This document shows, in pieces, positions 15,730 to 25,504 of a stretch of 43,828 nucleotides of DNA (the first letter of the stretch is position 1; the number at the start of each line of letters is the position of its first letter). Position numbers and translations under genes: made by a program. The DNA is taken from positions 1 to 43,828 of the forward strand of contig JAFZGK010000064.1 in the NCBI GenBank assembly GCA_017555445.1. Direction: 5' to 3'. Origin of the DNA: Bacteroidales bacterium. GTDB taxonomy: Bacteria; Bacteroidota; Bacteroidia; Bacteroidales; UBA932. The notes below the pieces were generated by a model. The model saw nothing but the letters and a program-made list of their open reading frames with translations, was not told the DNA's origin and made no database searches.

Positions 15730-18375
15730 ATGGAACTTCCAGCAAAGTACAATCCTGCCGAGACGGAGGATAAATGGTATGCCTATTGGCTTGAGAACAA
15801 GTTTTTTCACTCAGAACCAGATGAGAGAGAGCCCTATACAGTCGTGATTCCGCCACCTAACGTGACAGGAATCCTTCACATGGGTCACGTGTTAAACAAT
15901 ACCTTGAATGACGTTCTTGTGCGTAAGGCAAGAATGGACGGCAAGAATGCATGCTGGGTACCTGGAACAGACCATGCTTCTATCGCGACAGAGAACAAGG
16001 TGGTGCAGAAGCTTGCAGCAGAAGGAATTAAGAAGGAAGATCTTACTCGTGAGGAGTTCCTCAAGCACGCATGGGAGTGGAAGGAGAAACATGGTGGTAT
16101 CATCCTCAGCCAGCTCCGCAAACTCGGTGCATCATGCGATTGGGACAGGACGAAGTTCACAATGGATCCGGACCTCAGTGATGCCGTAATCAGCACATTC
16201 GTATATTTCTACAACAAGGGATATATCTACAGAGGTGTACGTATGGTCAATTGGGACCCGGTGGGACTTACAGCAGTTTCTGACGAAGAGGTTGTACACA
16301 AGGATACAGTCAGCAAATTCTACCACATGAGATATTTCATCTCTGACGGCAACGGTAACCCGACTGACAAATACATCATCATCGCGACAACACGTCCTGA
16401 GACAATCATGGCAGATGCTGCTGTGTGCGTCAATCCTGCAGATGAGAGATACCAGTGGCTCAAGGGCAAGAAGGTGCTTATTCCGTTGATCAACAAGGAG
16501 ATTCCTATCATTGAAGATAGTTATGTAGCTATGGACTTCGGTACAGGATGTCTCAAGGTTACTCCTGCACACGACGTGAATGACTACGAGATCGGTATGC
16601 GTCACAACCTTCCAGTACTTGACATCATCGACGATCACGGCCGTCTCAACGAGAAGGCTCAGATCCTTGTAGGCGAGGACCGTTTCGATGCACGTAAGAA
16701 GATCGTGAAGATGCTCGAGGAAGCTGGAAACCTCGAGAAGATGGAAGACTATACTTCTCCAGTCGGATACTCGGAGAGAACAAATGCTGTCATCGAGCCA
16801 AGGCTTTCTATGCAGTGGTTCCTCAAGATGGAAGCCCTTGCAAAGGATGCTCTCGAGTCAGTTGAAAGCGGCAAGGTAAAGCTTATTCCGGATAAATACC
16901 GCAACACATATCGTCACTGGATGGAGAATGTACGCGACTGGTGCATCTCACGTCAGCTCTGGTGGGGACAGCGTATCCCTGCATACTATCTCCCTGATGG
17001 ACAGGTGGTTGTTGCTGAAACAGCAGAGAAGGCTCTTGAGGCTGCCCAGGCTATCGATGCAAATCTTACTGCTGCTGATCTCCGTCAGGACGAGGACGTA
17101 CTTGATACATGGTTCTCATCATGGCTGTGGCCGATCTCAGTGTTTGATACCTATAAGGCAGGTCATCCTGAGGCTGAGGCAAACAAGGATCTTTCATACT
17201 ACTATCCTACAAACGACCTCGTGACAGGACCGGATATTCTTTTCTTCTGGGTTGCACGTATGATTATGGCCGGAAACGAGTTCATGAACGACGTTCCTTT
17301 CCGCAACGTCTACCTTACAGGTATCGTACGTGACAAGCTCGGACGCAAGATGTCAAAGACTCTCGGAAACTCTCCAGATCCGCTCGACCTCATTGCAAAG
17401 TATGGTGCTGATGCAGTACGTCTCGGTATGCTTCTCTGCAGCTCTGCAGGTAACGATATTCTTTATGATGAGTCACAGATCGAGCAGGGACGTAACTTCA
17501 ATAATAAGGTATGGAATGCCTTCCGTCTCGTGACAGGTTGGACAGTAGACGCAGCTGCACAACAGCCTGAGGCATCTGCAGTAGCAGTGAAATGGTTCGA
17601 TAACAAGCTCAGCCAGGTTGTTGAGACTGTAGAGGATCATTTCTCTAAGTTCCGTATCTCTGACGCCCTCATGACTATCTACAAGTTCTTCTGGGATGAT
17701 TTCTGCGCATGGTATCTAGAGGCTATCAAGCCTGCTTACGGTGCTGGTATCGATAAGACTACGTATGATGCTACAATCGGATTTTTCGATGCTCTTCTTA
17801 AGATGATTCATCCTATCATGCCTTTCATCACTGAGGAACTTTGGCAGAATATGGCTGAGCGTAAGGCAGGGGAGACAATCATGAACCAGCGCTATCCACA
17901 GGCAAAACCATATGATGCAGAGTTCATTGCTGCATTCGAGATGGCATGCGAGGCAGTGGCAGGTGTGCGTAATGTCCGCCAGAGCAAGAACCTTTCTCCA
18001 CGTGAGGCTCTTGATCTCAAGATCAAGGGTGACTTCCCTTCAGAAGTCCTTCCTGTAGTTACAAAGCTTGCTAATGTAAGTGTTGCTGAGGCAGAGGGTG
18101 ACCTTTCTACTGCACAGCGTTTCATGGTAAGAACAGTCGAGATGTTCATTCCTCTCACTGGTCTCATCAATGTTGAAGAGGAGGTTGCAAAGCTTGAAGC
18201 TGAGCTTTCATACCAGCAGAAATTCCTCGACAGCGTTCGTAAGAAACTCTCAAATGAGCGTTTTGTAGCTAATGCTCCGGAGGCTGTAGTGGCAGTTGAG
18301 CGTAAGAAAGAGGCAGATTCTCTTTCTAAGATTGAAAGTATTACCGCCTCACTTAATGCATTGAAAAATAATTAA
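15730..18375 (+). CDS. valS: Valyl-tRNA synthetase
   Basis: 881 aa class I aminoacyl-tRNA synthetase that charges tRNA-Val and edits mischarged threonine. The HIGH motif appears as [11 protein letters not shown] (HMGH at 50-53) and KMSKS as KMSKT (540-544). The CP1 editing domain lies between, with [13 protein letters not shown] and [19 protein letters not shown]. The C-terminal anticodon-binding domain and a final coiled coil (about 815-880, [20 protein letters not shown]) complete the typical ValS layout. It has its own leader carrying two inverted repeats. Confidence 0.98.
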   Translation: MELPAKYNPAETEDKWYAYWLENKFFHSEPDEREPYTVVIPPPNVTGILHMGHVLNNTLNDVLVRKARMDGKNACWVPGTDHASIATENKVVQKLAAEGIKKEDLTREEFLKHAWEWKEKHGGIILSQLRKLGASCDWDRTKFTMDPDLSDAVISTFVYFYNKGYIYRGVRMVNWDPVGLTAVSDEEVVHKDTVSKFYHMRYFISDGNGNPTDKYIIIATTRPETIMADAAVCVNPADERYQWLKGKKVLIPLINKEIPIIEDSYVAMDFGTGCLKVTPAHDVNDYEIGMRHNLPVLDIIDDHGRLNEKAQILVGEDRFDARKKIVKMLEEAGNLEKMEDYTSPVGYSERTNAVIEPRLSMQWFLKMEALAKDALESVESGKVKLIPDKYRNTYRHWMENVRDWCISRQLWWGQRIPAYYLPDGQVVVAETAEKALEAAQAIDANLTAADLRQDEDVLDTWFSSWLWPISVFDTYKAGHPEAEANKDLSYYYPTNDLVTGPDILFFWVARMIMAGNEFMNDVPFRNVYLTGIVRDKLGRKMSKTLGNSPDPLDLIAKYGADAVRLGMLLCSSAGNDILYDESQIEQGRNFNNKVWNAFRLVTGWTVDAAAQQPEASAVAVKWFDNKLSQVVETVEDHFSKFRISDALMTIYKFFWDDFCAWYLEAIKPAYGAGIDKTTYDATIGFFDALLKMIHPIMPFITEELWQNMAERKAGETIMNQRYPQAKPYDAEFIAAFEMACEAVAGVRNVRQSKNLSPREALDLKIKGDFPSEVLPVVTKLANVSVAEAEGDLSTAQRFMVRTVEMFIPLTGLINVEEEVAKLEAELSYQQKFLDSVRKKLSNERFVANAPEAVVAVERKKEADSLSKIESITASLNALKNN

Positions 18376-18401
18376 TAAAACATAGTTGTTAATAGTAATA
18401 A

Positions 18402-18409
18402 TATTTTTG
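18402..18409 (+). promoter_or_regulatory. -7 box upstream of tatA
   Basis: TATTTTTG, with a predicted leader of only a few nt to the ATG at 18423. An AAAACA-N4-TGTTAA palindrome-like site lies just upstream (18376-18393). Confidence 0.45.
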
Positions 18410-18422
18410 TTAACAAGATAAT

Positions 18423-18635
18423 ATGACTACTTTAGTACTTTTACCATTGGCAATCCACGGTTGGGAGTGGATCATTATCGCACTTGTGGTACTTCTTCTC
18501 TTCGGTGGAAAGAAGATTCCTGAACTCATGCGCGGACTTGGCAAGGGAGTCAAGAGCTTCAAGCAGGGAATGAAGGAAGTAGAGGAGGACGTCAAGGAGA
18601 TCAAGAAGGATATACAGGCTGATCCAGAAAAGTAA
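18423..18635 (+). CDS. tatA: Sec-independent translocase subunit TatA
   Basis: 70 aa, typical size. A short periplasmic N-terminus, one membrane helix ([16 protein letters not shown]), the [21 protein letters not shown] hinge and amphipathic helix, then a charged tail. TatA oligomers form the passage for folded, twin-arginine signal-bearing proteins. Being the only TatA/B-like gene here, next to tatC, it probably works in a minimal TatAC system, with the TatB role covered by TatA (inference). Confidence 0.95.
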   Translation: MTTLVLLPLAIHGWEWIIIALVVLLLFGGKKIPELMRGLGKGVKSFKQGMKEVEEDVKEIKKDIQADPEK

Positions 18636-18656
18636 GCAATTGTGGATGAAACGACA

Positions 18657-19403
18657 ATGACCTTCTGGGATCATCTTGAAGATCTTAGGAAAAGCATATT
18701 CAGAATTGCCGTCGCCCTTGTCGGGGTGACGGTGCTTCTGTTCTTTTTCAAGAACTTCCTGTTTGATGATCTTATATTGGCTCCATCCCAGGCAGACTTC
18801 TTTCTTTACAGACTGCTTGGCGTGGATCTGTCCCTCTCGCTTGTTAATATCGAGGTGGCAGCTCAGTTCATGATACACATGAAGGTCACTTTCGTATGTG
18901 CCCTGATCCTGACATTCCCATATCTCATATATGAAATTTGGCTATTCATAGCACCAGCACTATATGAGAATGAGCGTAGAGCGGTAAAAGGTGCATTCAG
19001 TTTTGCTTCAGTACTTTTCTACATTGGTCTTGCAACAGGTTATTATGTGATATTTCCGCTGATGATCAATTTCTTTTCTGGTTATCAGGTCAGCCCGGAT
19101 GTCCCGAATACCTTTTCTCTGAGTTCATATATATCCCTTTTTACATCTACCATACTTACTTTCGGGCTTGTGTTCGAGTTTCCGACTCTCATAGCCATCC
19201 TGTCTGCAATAGGTGTTGTGAATAGAGAACTGCTGAGGCGTTTCAGAAGGCATGCAGTCTGTGTTGTCGTGATACTTGCAGCCTTGATTACTCCGTCAGG
19301 CGATCCATTCTCGCTGCTCGTGGTAACTGTTCCGCTTTATCTTTTATATGAATTCAGTATCCTTATCTGCAGGAAAGGCCGCGTGGAGGCGGATGAAATA
19401 TGA
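18657..19403 (+). CDS. tatC: Sec-independent translocase subunit TatC
   Basis: 248 aa from ATG 18657 (MTFWDHLEDLRKSIFR); an in-frame GTG at 18642 would add five residues and sits 6 bp after tatA, so the exact start is open. Six membrane helices and the N-terminal HLEDLRKS signature identify the twin-arginine signal receptor. The PSGDPFSLLVVTVPLYLLYE segment is the usual end of the family. Its stop overlaps the start of the ABC-F gene by 4 bp. Confidence 0.95.
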   Translation: MTFWDHLEDLRKSIFRIAVALVGVTVLLFFFKNFLFDDLILAPSQADFFLYRLLGVDLSLSLVNIEVAAQFMIHMKVTFVCALILTFPYLIYEIWLFIAPALYENERRAVKGAFSFASVLFYIGLATGYYVIFPLMINFFSGYQVSPDVPNTFSLSSYISLFTSTILTFGLVFEFPTLIAILSAIGVVNRELLRRFRRHAVCVVVILAALITPSGDPFSLLVVTVPLYLLYEFSILICRKGRVEADEI

Positions 19404-21334
19404 TATCTATAAATAGTCTTACTGTCGCATATGGAGGATTTGTCCTACTGAACGACATAAATTTCCATATAAGTGAAAACGACAAGATAGGTCTTGTCGG
19501 TAAGAATGGTGCAGGAAAGTCGACCATTCTAAAACTTATCTGTGGCATTCAGAATCCTACAAATGGCAAGGTCGCAGTTCCCAATGATGTGAAGATCGGT
19601 TATCTGCCACAGATCATGGAACATCACCGTGGACGTACAGTCATAGATGAAGCGATGACTGCGTTTGCAGATATGTTTGCAGAAGAGGCTGAACTTGAAA
19701 AGATCACTGTTGAGCTTGCAGAAAGGACCGACTATGAGTCTCAAGCTTATCAGGATCTTATCATAAGGATGAATGAGATAAATGACCGTCTGGCATTTTC
19801 CCGTTCAGACAATCCGCAGGTGCAGGCTGAGAGAACCCTTATGGGACTTGGATTCAAGTATGAGGAACTGTCTCGTCCGACCGAGACCTTCAGTCAGGGC
19901 TGGAACATGCGTATCGAACTTGCAAAGATCCTTCTTTCGAAGCCGGATGTCCTTCTGCTTGATGAGCCTACCAACCATCTCGATATTGAATCTATTGAAT
20001 GGCTTGAAGGCTATCTCAAAGACTATCGTGGCTCGCTTGTGCTTATATCTCATGACCGTAAGTTCCTTGATAATGTGACCAACAGGACAGTTGAAATCAT
20101 GCTCGGTCGCATTCATGACTATAAGGTGCCTTACAGCAAGTACCTTGAACTTCGCAAAGAACGTCTTGAGCAGCAGAGAGCTGCATTTGAGAATCAGCAG
20201 AGGATGATCGAGAAGACCGAAGAGTTCATCGAGCGTTTCCGATACAAGCCTACCAAATCAAATCAGGTGCAGTCACGTGTGAAGCAGCTTGAGAAGCTTG
20301 AGAGAATTGAAGTGGATCTGGAGGACAAGTCGGCTCTTGCAGTCAAGTTCCCTCCTGCTCCTCGTTCAGGTGATATTGCTTACAAGGCTGTGGACATGCA
20401 GGTAGGTTATGGAAAGAAGGTCGTATTCTCTGACGCTCAGATCGAGGTGCGTCGTGGTGAGAAGGTGGCCTTGGTCGGAAGGAACGGTGAAGGAAAGACC
20501 ACTCTCATGCGTGTTATAATGAACGAGCTTGATCCGATGGCAGGTGACTCAAAGGTGGGTTATAATGTAAATATCGGTTATTATGCTCAGAACCAGGAGG
20601 ATATACTCGATAAAGAGGATACGGTATTCGGTACGCTGGACAGGATTGCTGTAGGAGATATACGTCTTAAGCTTCGTGATATTCTTGGAGCTTTCCTTTT
20701 CAAAGGAGAGGATATCGATAAGAAGGTGGCAGTACTAAGTGGTGGAGAACGTGCGCGTCTTGCAATGGCCAAGCTCATTCTGAAGCCATACAATCTTCTT
20801 GCACTTGACGAGCCTACCAACCATATGGATATACGTTCGAAGGATATACTCAAGCAGGCTTTGAAATCCTATGACGGCACTCTGATCATAGTGTCTCATG
20901 ACCGTGACTTCCTTGACGGGCTTGTAGATAAGCTCTATGAATTCAGAGATGGTAAGGTAAAGGAACATCTCGGTGGAGTGCAGGAATTCCTTGAGCGCAG
21001 AAAACTGGAGAATCTCAGTGAACTTGAGAGACATGACAAAGTGGCTGAAGAGAAGCCTGTAGAAGTCATTCAGAAGAAGGAAGAGGCTAAGCAGGAGTAT
21101 CAGGCAAAGAAATATGTATCTAAAGAAGAAAAGAAGATAAAGAATCGTATCTCATTCTTAGAGAAGAAGATAGAGGAGTATGAAACCAAGATGGCAGAGA
21201 TTGAGGCGAAGCTTATGAGTCCTGGACCAGAAGATGATGTTATGGATTTGACCAGGGCATATCTTGAGAATAAAAGAGAGTTGGACTACAAGATGGAAGA
21301 GTGGTCTGAGTTGAATGAAAAATTAGAACAATAA
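19400..21334 (+). CDS. ABC-F family ATPase
   Basis: 644 aa soluble protein with two ABC domains and no membrane part: Walker A GKNGAGKST at 34-42 and GRNGEGKTT at 360-368, signatures TFSQGWNMRIELA and LSGGERARLAMA, Walker B plus DEPTNHLDI and DEPTNHMDI. Between the domains is a charged linker (YSKYLELRKERLEQQRAAFE) and at the end a coiled coil (about 560-644). ABC-F proteins act on the ribosome E site; the C-terminal coiled coil and length resemble Uup/YheS-type housekeeping members more than known resistance forms. It overlaps tatC by 4 bp and precedes rlmB by 2 bp. Confidence 0.93.
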   Translation: MISINSLTVAYGGFVLLNDINFHISENDKIGLVGKNGAGKSTILKLICGIQNPTNGKVAVPNDVKIGYLPQIMEHHRGRTVIDEAMTAFADMFAEEAELEKITVELAERTDYESQAYQDLIIRMNEINDRLAFSRSDNPQVQAERTLMGLGFKYEELSRPTETFSQGWNMRIELAKILLSKPDVLLLDEPTNHLDIESIEWLEGYLKDYRGSLVLISHDRKFLDNVTNRTVEIMLGRIHDYKVPYSKYLELRKERLEQQRAAFENQQRMIEKTEEFIERFRYKPTKSNQVQSRVKQLEKLERIEVDLEDKSALAVKFPPAPRSGDIAYKAVDMQVGYGKKVVFSDAQIEVRRGEKVALVGRNGEGKTTLMRVIMNELDPMAGDSKVGYNVNIGYYAQNQEDILDKEDTVFGTLDRIAVGDIRLKLRDILGAFLFKGEDIDKKVAVLSGGERARLAMAKLILKPYNLLALDEPTNHMDIRSKDILKQALKSYDGTLIIVSHDRDFLDGLVDKLYEFRDGKVKEHLGGVQEFLERRKLENLSELERHDKVAEEKPVEVIQKKEEAKQEYQAKKYVSKEEKKIKNRISFLEKKIEEYETKMAEIEAKLMSPGPEDDVMDLTRAYLENKRELDYKMEEWSELNEKLEQ

Positions 21335-21336
21335 AT

Positions 21337-22083
21337 ATGGAAGAGAAGAAAATGCAGTATCTCTTTGGCATGCATCCGGTTCTGGAAGCAGTCAAGGCAG
21401 GAAAGAAGTTTGACAAGGTGCTTTTGAAGCAGGGACTTGAAGGTGTTCAGTTCAGAGAGCTGATGGAACTCCTGAAGGTTAATGAGATTCCTTTCCAGTT
21501 CGTTCCTGGAGAAAGACTCAACAGGGCTGTGCGCGGTTCGCATCAGGGTGTTCTTGCTTACATTTCGCAGATCGATTATGTTGACATTGAACAACTTGTG
21601 AATAATGCACTAGGAAGATGTGACAATCCTCTTCTTGTGATTCTTGATGGTGTAAGCGATGTCCGCAATCTCGGAGCAATTGCCAGAAGTCTTGAATGTG
21701 CTGGTGGTCATGGAATCATCGTACCTGCAAAGGGTGGTGCGGCAATCAATGCAGATGCTGTGAAGGCATCTGCTGGCGCTCTTATGAGAATGGATACCTG
21801 CAAGGTTTCTAACTTGCGTGTCGCTGCATACTATCTTCAGCAGAGCGGCTTCAAGCTTATCGCTGCTACTGAGAAGACAGACAAGCTGATATATGATGTG
21901 GATATGACAGGTCCTGTGGCCATTATCATGGGGTCGGAAGGAAAGGGAATTTCCCAGACAATGCTCGATCTTGCTGATGACAAGGCGGCAATTCCAATGG
22001 CTGGAGAAATCACTTCACTCAATGTATCCGTTGCTTCAGCTGTCCTTATGTATGAAGCTGTAAGACAGCGTATTACAAAATAA
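21337..22083 (+). CDS. rlmB: 23S rRNA (guanosine-2'-O)-methyltransferase RlmB-like (SpoU/TrmH)
   Basis: 248 aa. The N-terminal substrate-binding domain (LFGMHPVLEAVKAGKKFDKVLL) is followed by the knotted SPOUT domain with its three motifs: LDGVSDVRNLGAIARSLEC, IIMGSEGKGIS, and IPMAGEITSLNVSVASAVLMYE. This is the RlmB/TrmH subfamily methylating a ribose in 23S rRNA (Gm2251 in E. coli). It stands 2 bp from genes on both sides, an ABC-F ribosome ATPase before and a dipeptidase after. Confidence 0.93.
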   Translation: MEEKKMQYLFGMHPVLEAVKAGKKFDKVLLKQGLEGVQFRELMELLKVNEIPFQFVPGERLNRAVRGSHQGVLAYISQIDYVDIEQLVNNALGRCDNPLLVILDGVSDVRNLGAIARSLECAGGHGIIVPAKGGAAINADAVKASAGALMRMDTCKVSNLRVAAYYLQQSGFKLIAATEKTDKLIYDVDMTGPVAIIMGSEGKGISQTMLDLADDKAAIPMAGEITSLNVSVASAVLMYEAVRQRITK

Positions 22084-22085
22084 AA

Positions 22086-23165
22086 ATGTTTGTTCTTGAT
22101 TCACACTGTGACACTCCGTCTCAGATTCTTCGATTGAGGGATCTGAGTCTGGATAATGATCATGCACATATCGATTTCCCTAAACTGAAGCGAGGGGGAG
22201 TCGACGGTGCTTTTTTTGCCCTATATGTTCCTGCATCCATGGATAATGATCCTGAAAAGGCTCATGGCTATGCTATGCAGCTCCTTGATGGTGTGAATCG
22301 ATGTCTGCAGAATAATCCTTCTGTTGCTGCTCTGGCAACTGATAAGGAGGAAGCTTTGCGCAATAAGGATAATGGATTATTTTCAGTATTCATCGGTCTT
22401 GAAAATGCTTCTCCAATAGATAATATTGAAAAAGTTAAAGACCTGTATGATAAAGGAGTAAGATATATTACTTTATGTCATTCTTCAAATAATGCCATCT
22501 GCGATTCCTGCGCCCCTAAGGTAAAGAAATGGGGTGGACTCAGCCCGTTAGGCAAAGTGGTCGTTGCTGAAATGAACAGGCTGGGAATAATGGTGGATGT
22601 CTCTCATGTTTCAGATGATACCTTTTATGACGTCATAAGGTATTCGACAAAGCCGGTTGTTGCTACTCATTCATGTTGTCGTTCACTATGTGATCATCCC
22701 CGCAACATGACTGATGACATGATCCGCACACTTGCGGCTGCAGGTGGTGTCATTCAGATAAATTTCTATCCGTTGTTTCTTGATCCGGATTTCGGTAAGA
22801 TCCTTTCAGATTCCGGAATAGAGGAAAGGGGAGAGACAGTTGAGAAGGAATTCATCGCAGATCCTGCCAATTCTGAAAAGAGGGCTGCCTGGAACAGGGT
22901 ACAGGATGAATTGCAAGACCTTCCACGTCCGAGTTATAAGCTTATTGCTGATCATATCGACCATGCGGTCTCACTTGTAGGTATCGAGCATGTGGGAATC
23001 GGGTCAGATTATGATGGAATAGAGGTCACTCCGGAAGGAATGGAGGATATCTCAAAGATGCCTCTGCTGTTTGAGGAACTACGGAAGCGCGGATATTCAG
23101 AATCAGATCTGGAACTTCTGGCGGGAATGAACTTTCTCAGGGTTCTGTCTCAGAACCAGCAATAG
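22086..23165 (+). CDS. Membrane-type dipeptidase (peptidase family M19)
   Basis: 359 aa zinc dipeptidase with a TIM-barrel fold. Metal ligands and signatures are visible: HCDT near residue 7-10, GLENASPIDN, the VDVSHVSDDTFYD segment, ATHSCCRSLCDHPRNMTDDMI, and GIGSDYDGIEVTPEGMEDISKMPLL at the C-terminal side. No signal peptide is seen, so it is probably cytoplasmic and cleaves dipeptides. It is the last gene of the tat-ABC-F-rlmB run and converges on the DMT transporter gene. Confidence 0.92.
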   Translation: MFVLDSHCDTPSQILRLRDLSLDNDHAHIDFPKLKRGGVDGAFFALYVPASMDNDPEKAHGYAMQLLDGVNRCLQNNPSVAALATDKEEALRNKDNGLFSVFIGLENASPIDNIEKVKDLYDKGVRYITLCHSSNNAICDSCAPKVKKWGGLSPLGKVVVAEMNRLGIMVDVSHVSDDTFYDVIRYSTKPVVATHSCCRSLCDHPRNMTDDMIRTLAAAGGVIQINFYPLFLDPDFGKILSDSGIEERGETVEKEFIADPANSEKRAAWNRVQDELQDLPRPSYKLIADHIDHAVSLVGIEHVGIGSDYDGIEVTPEGMEDISKMPLLFEELRKRGYSESDLELLAGMNFLRVLSQNQQ

Positions 23166-23177
23166 CCTGTTGCTATT
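23161..23177. terminator. Small hairpin over two convergent stop codons
   Basis: AATAGC-CTGTT-GCTATT, 6 bp stem, with a T/C-rich run after it. It spans the stop codons of both the dipeptidase (23163-23165) and the DMT transporter (23173-23175). The stem is weak, so termination is only suggested. Confidence 0.35.
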
Positions 23178-24093
23178 TCTTCTGGTGCAAAACCACAATG
23201 GATACAGCTATCAGAATCAATGATACACCTATTACAGATCTTATATAAAGGTGCTCATTCAGGAAAAATACTCCAAGAATTACTGCTGTTACAGGCTGAA
23301 GTGCTCCCAGGATTGAGGTCCTTGTAGGACCTATGCGGCGTACAGCTTTTACGCCAGTGATGTTAGATACCATAGTCGCCCACAATCCAAGTCCAAGTAT
23401 ATTCAGCCAGCTCCTTCCATCCGTCACAATTGTAAGCCTGCCTTCGAACAGGAATGCGCAAATTATGAAGTAGAATGCACTTAGCATCATTATCCAGGTT
23501 GTGAATTTGACTACCTCAATCTTGTCCGCATTCACCTGCTTGATCATGATATAGTATGCGGCAAAGGAAAATGCGGATATCAATGAGCAGGTAAGTCCAA
23601 GTCTCGTATTCCCCCCTTCTACAATTATACTGTCTCCTGATGCCAGAAGATATACTCCGAAAATAGCGACAAATATAGCTCCTATATCAACTGGAGACTT
23701 CTTCTCACCAAAGAAGATCATCATGCATAATGCAACGATCACCGGGTACATGAAATTGATGGTAGCTGAAATTCCGCTTGATATGTTTGCATAGCCAATC
23801 AGCAGGGTTACCGAAGTGATTGACCTTAGAATGCTGAGAACAATCACCTTCCAGGCTTCATCGAAGGAGTTGAGTCGAAGAGTCTTCTTCTTGCATATCG
23901 CGTATATAAGAAGGACCACTGCAGCTATGAGCCATCTGTATGAAAGTATGTCAAAATTGGATAATCCGGCAGCCAGAAGCCCGAGACTGAAAAGGGGAGA
24001 GAAGCCGAACGACATAGATGAAACAGCAGCATAGAATACCCCGTTCAGGGTGATTCTGCGCTTCTTTTTCTCATATCTTGTGATACTGTTCAT
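23173..24093 (-). CDS. DMT superfamily transporter (EamA type)
   Basis: 306 aa with about ten hydrophobic helices in two EamA repeats. The first repeat ends in INFMYPVIVALCMMIFFGEK and the second in LGALQPVTAVILGVFFLNEH, both the family hallmark before the last helix of each repeat. Such proteins export metabolites or amino acids; substrate unknown. The upstream region to cinA holds three phased palindromes (24160-24218). No convincing -7 box was found. Confidence 0.9.
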   Translation of the reverse strand: MNSITRYEKKKRRITLNGVFYAAVSSMSFGFSPLFSLGLLAAGLSNFDILSYRWLIAAVVLLIYAICKKKTLRLNSFDEAWKVIVLSILRSITSVTLLIGYANISSGISATINFMYPVIVALCMMIFFGEKKSPVDIGAIFVAIFGVYLLASGDSIIVEGGNTRLGLTCSLISAFSFAAYYIMIKQVNADKIEVVKFTTWIMMLSAFYFIICAFLFEGRLTIVTDGRSWLNILGLGLWATMVSNITGVKAVRRIGPTRTSILGALQPVTAVILGVFFLNEHLYIRSVIGVSLILIAVSIVVLHQKK

Positions 24094-24159
24094 CTATAAT
24101 GTGATATTTGCTACTAATTAGCTGATAGTTAATTGCTTATAATTGTATATAAAATTTTC

Positions 24160-24218
24160 TTATTGTTTACAATAATTAATGAAACAAAAATGTTTCAGTC
24201 TAAAACAACTATGTTTTA
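24160..24218. promoter_or_regulatory. Three palindromes spaced exactly 21 bp
   Basis: TTATTGT-TT-ACAATAA (24160-24175), TGAAACA-AAAA-TGTTTCA (24180-24197) and TAAAACA-ACTA-TGTTTTA (24201-24218). Their midpoints are 21 bp apart. The last two share the core RAAACA-N4-TGTTTY with the pair at 30148-30186. They lie upstream of the DMT transporter and downstream of cinA on the minus strand. Weak AT-rich terminators are the alternative reading. Confidence 0.55.
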
Positions 24219-24229
24219 AATTAATTATA

Positions 24230-25504
24230 TCAATGATTTAGTTCTCTTTCAACCTTCTTTCGTAATGTATCCAAAGCTGACGCAGCAAAACGCTCGATAT
24301 TACGTTTTCTATCTCCTCTGAAGATCATTTTCACGGTCTCTGTACCCATCTGTGAACTGACTCCTATCCATACGAGACCGACAGGCTTCTCGTCGCTTCC
24401 TCCACCAGGTCCGGCAATTCCTGAGGTTGCGACTGCGAAGTCGCTTCCTGTAAGTTTTCTCACTCCTTCTGCCATTGCAGCTACGCATTCGCTGCTGACA
24501 GCGCCATGATTCCTGATGATGTCTTCCGCTACTCCAAGCACTCCTGTCTTCACGCTGTTGGCATATGAAGTGACAGAACCAAGGTAGAACTCAGATGATC
24601 CAGGGATGCCTGTAAAGAGTGCTGATATTGTGCCTCCTGTACAGGATTCTGCAGCGCTTACTGTCTTCCCGTGAGTCTTGAGCATTCTTCCTATACATTC
24701 CTGGAGTGTGTCATCGTGGTCCGAATAGAGGGCATTGCCAAGTATAGGCTTAAGCTTTTCGATTTCCGCTTCAATCCTTGCCTCTTCATCAGCTTTGATG
24801 CCTCCATATATAGATAGTCTGAGACGGACTCCTGTAGTAAGGTTAGGAAGGTATGCAAGATGCATGTCTTCAGGTAGAGCCTCCTCCCATTCTTCGATAG
24901 TCTTTGCCAGTACTGATTCCGGGATACCATAAGTCATTATTGTCTTGTGGTAAATGTCAGTTACTGAATGATTTATCTTGATATCTTGAAGTATATCTTC
25001 AAGTGCTGCCAATGCCTCAAAAGGCACTCCAGGCAATGAATAAAGCGATGCCTTGTGGCCGAATCTTGATTCAGGAAACCTGAATACCATTATAGGTGCT
25101 GTTCCTTTCTTGTTAGGTATGACCTCGCATGTGTCTGGAACCGATGCCTGAAGAAGATTGATATCAAGAGCAGCGATACCTCTGGCACTCAATATCTTAT
25201 GTATTATTTCCAGCTGCCTTTCGTCAGTTTTCCAGTCTTTTGCCTGTGAAAGATCTGCAAGAGCCTTCTTTGTTATATCGTCTTTTGTAGGCCCCAGACC
25301 GCCTGTGACTATCACAATCTCATTCTGTCGGAGCTCGCCTTCAAGGGCAGAAACGATTGTATCGTGCTCATCACCAATTGAAAGCATCCTTGTAACCCTG
25401 ATTCCTATAGAATTGAGGGCCTGTGAAATATGTGATGAATTGGTGTCGACGATCTGTCCGATCAGGATTTCGTCGCCTATTGTGCAGATTGAGGCCTGTG
25501 TCAT
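24230..25504 (-). CDS. cinA: CinA-like protein: MoCF domain plus nicotinamide-nucleotide amidase (PncC)
   Basis: 424 aa, the full two-domain length. The N-terminal MoCF-like domain begins ASICTIGDEILIGQIVDTNSS and contains VTGGLGPTKDD. The C-terminal PncC domain carries SAAESCTGGTISALFTGIPGSS and ATSGIAGPGGGSDEKPVGLVW with the family Ser/Lys/Thr site. CinA proteins remove toxic deamidated or damaged NAD precursors in NAD recycling. Its start codon overlaps the pyrD stop by one base (TAATG), so the two are translationally coupled. Confidence 0.94.
   Translation of the reverse strand: MTQASICTIGDEILIGQIVDTNSSHISQALNSIGIRVTRMLSIGDEHDTIVSALEGELRQNEIVIVTGGLGPTKDDITKKALADLSQAKDWKTDERQLEIIHKILSARGIAALDINLLQASVPDTCEVIPNKKGTAPIMVFRFPESRFGHKASLYSLPGVPFEALAALEDILQDIKINHSVTDIYHKTIMTYGIPESVLAKTIEEWEEALPEDMHLAYLPNLTTGVRLRLSIYGGIKADEEARIEAEIEKLKPILGNALYSDHDDTLQECIGRMLKTHGKTVSAAESCTGGTISALFTGIPGSSEFYLGSVTSYANSVKTGVLGVAEDIIRNHGAVSSECVAAMAEGVRKLTGSDFAVATSGIAGPGGGSDEKPVGLVWIGVSSQMGTETVKMIFRGDRKRNIERFAASALDTLRKKVERELNH

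Noticed and set aside
18407..18416. TTGTTAACAA palindrome at the tatA start as a possible Rex site
   Set aside because: It resembles Rex operators only partly, is short in AT-rich DNA, and no second copy or linked Rex-type gene supports it.
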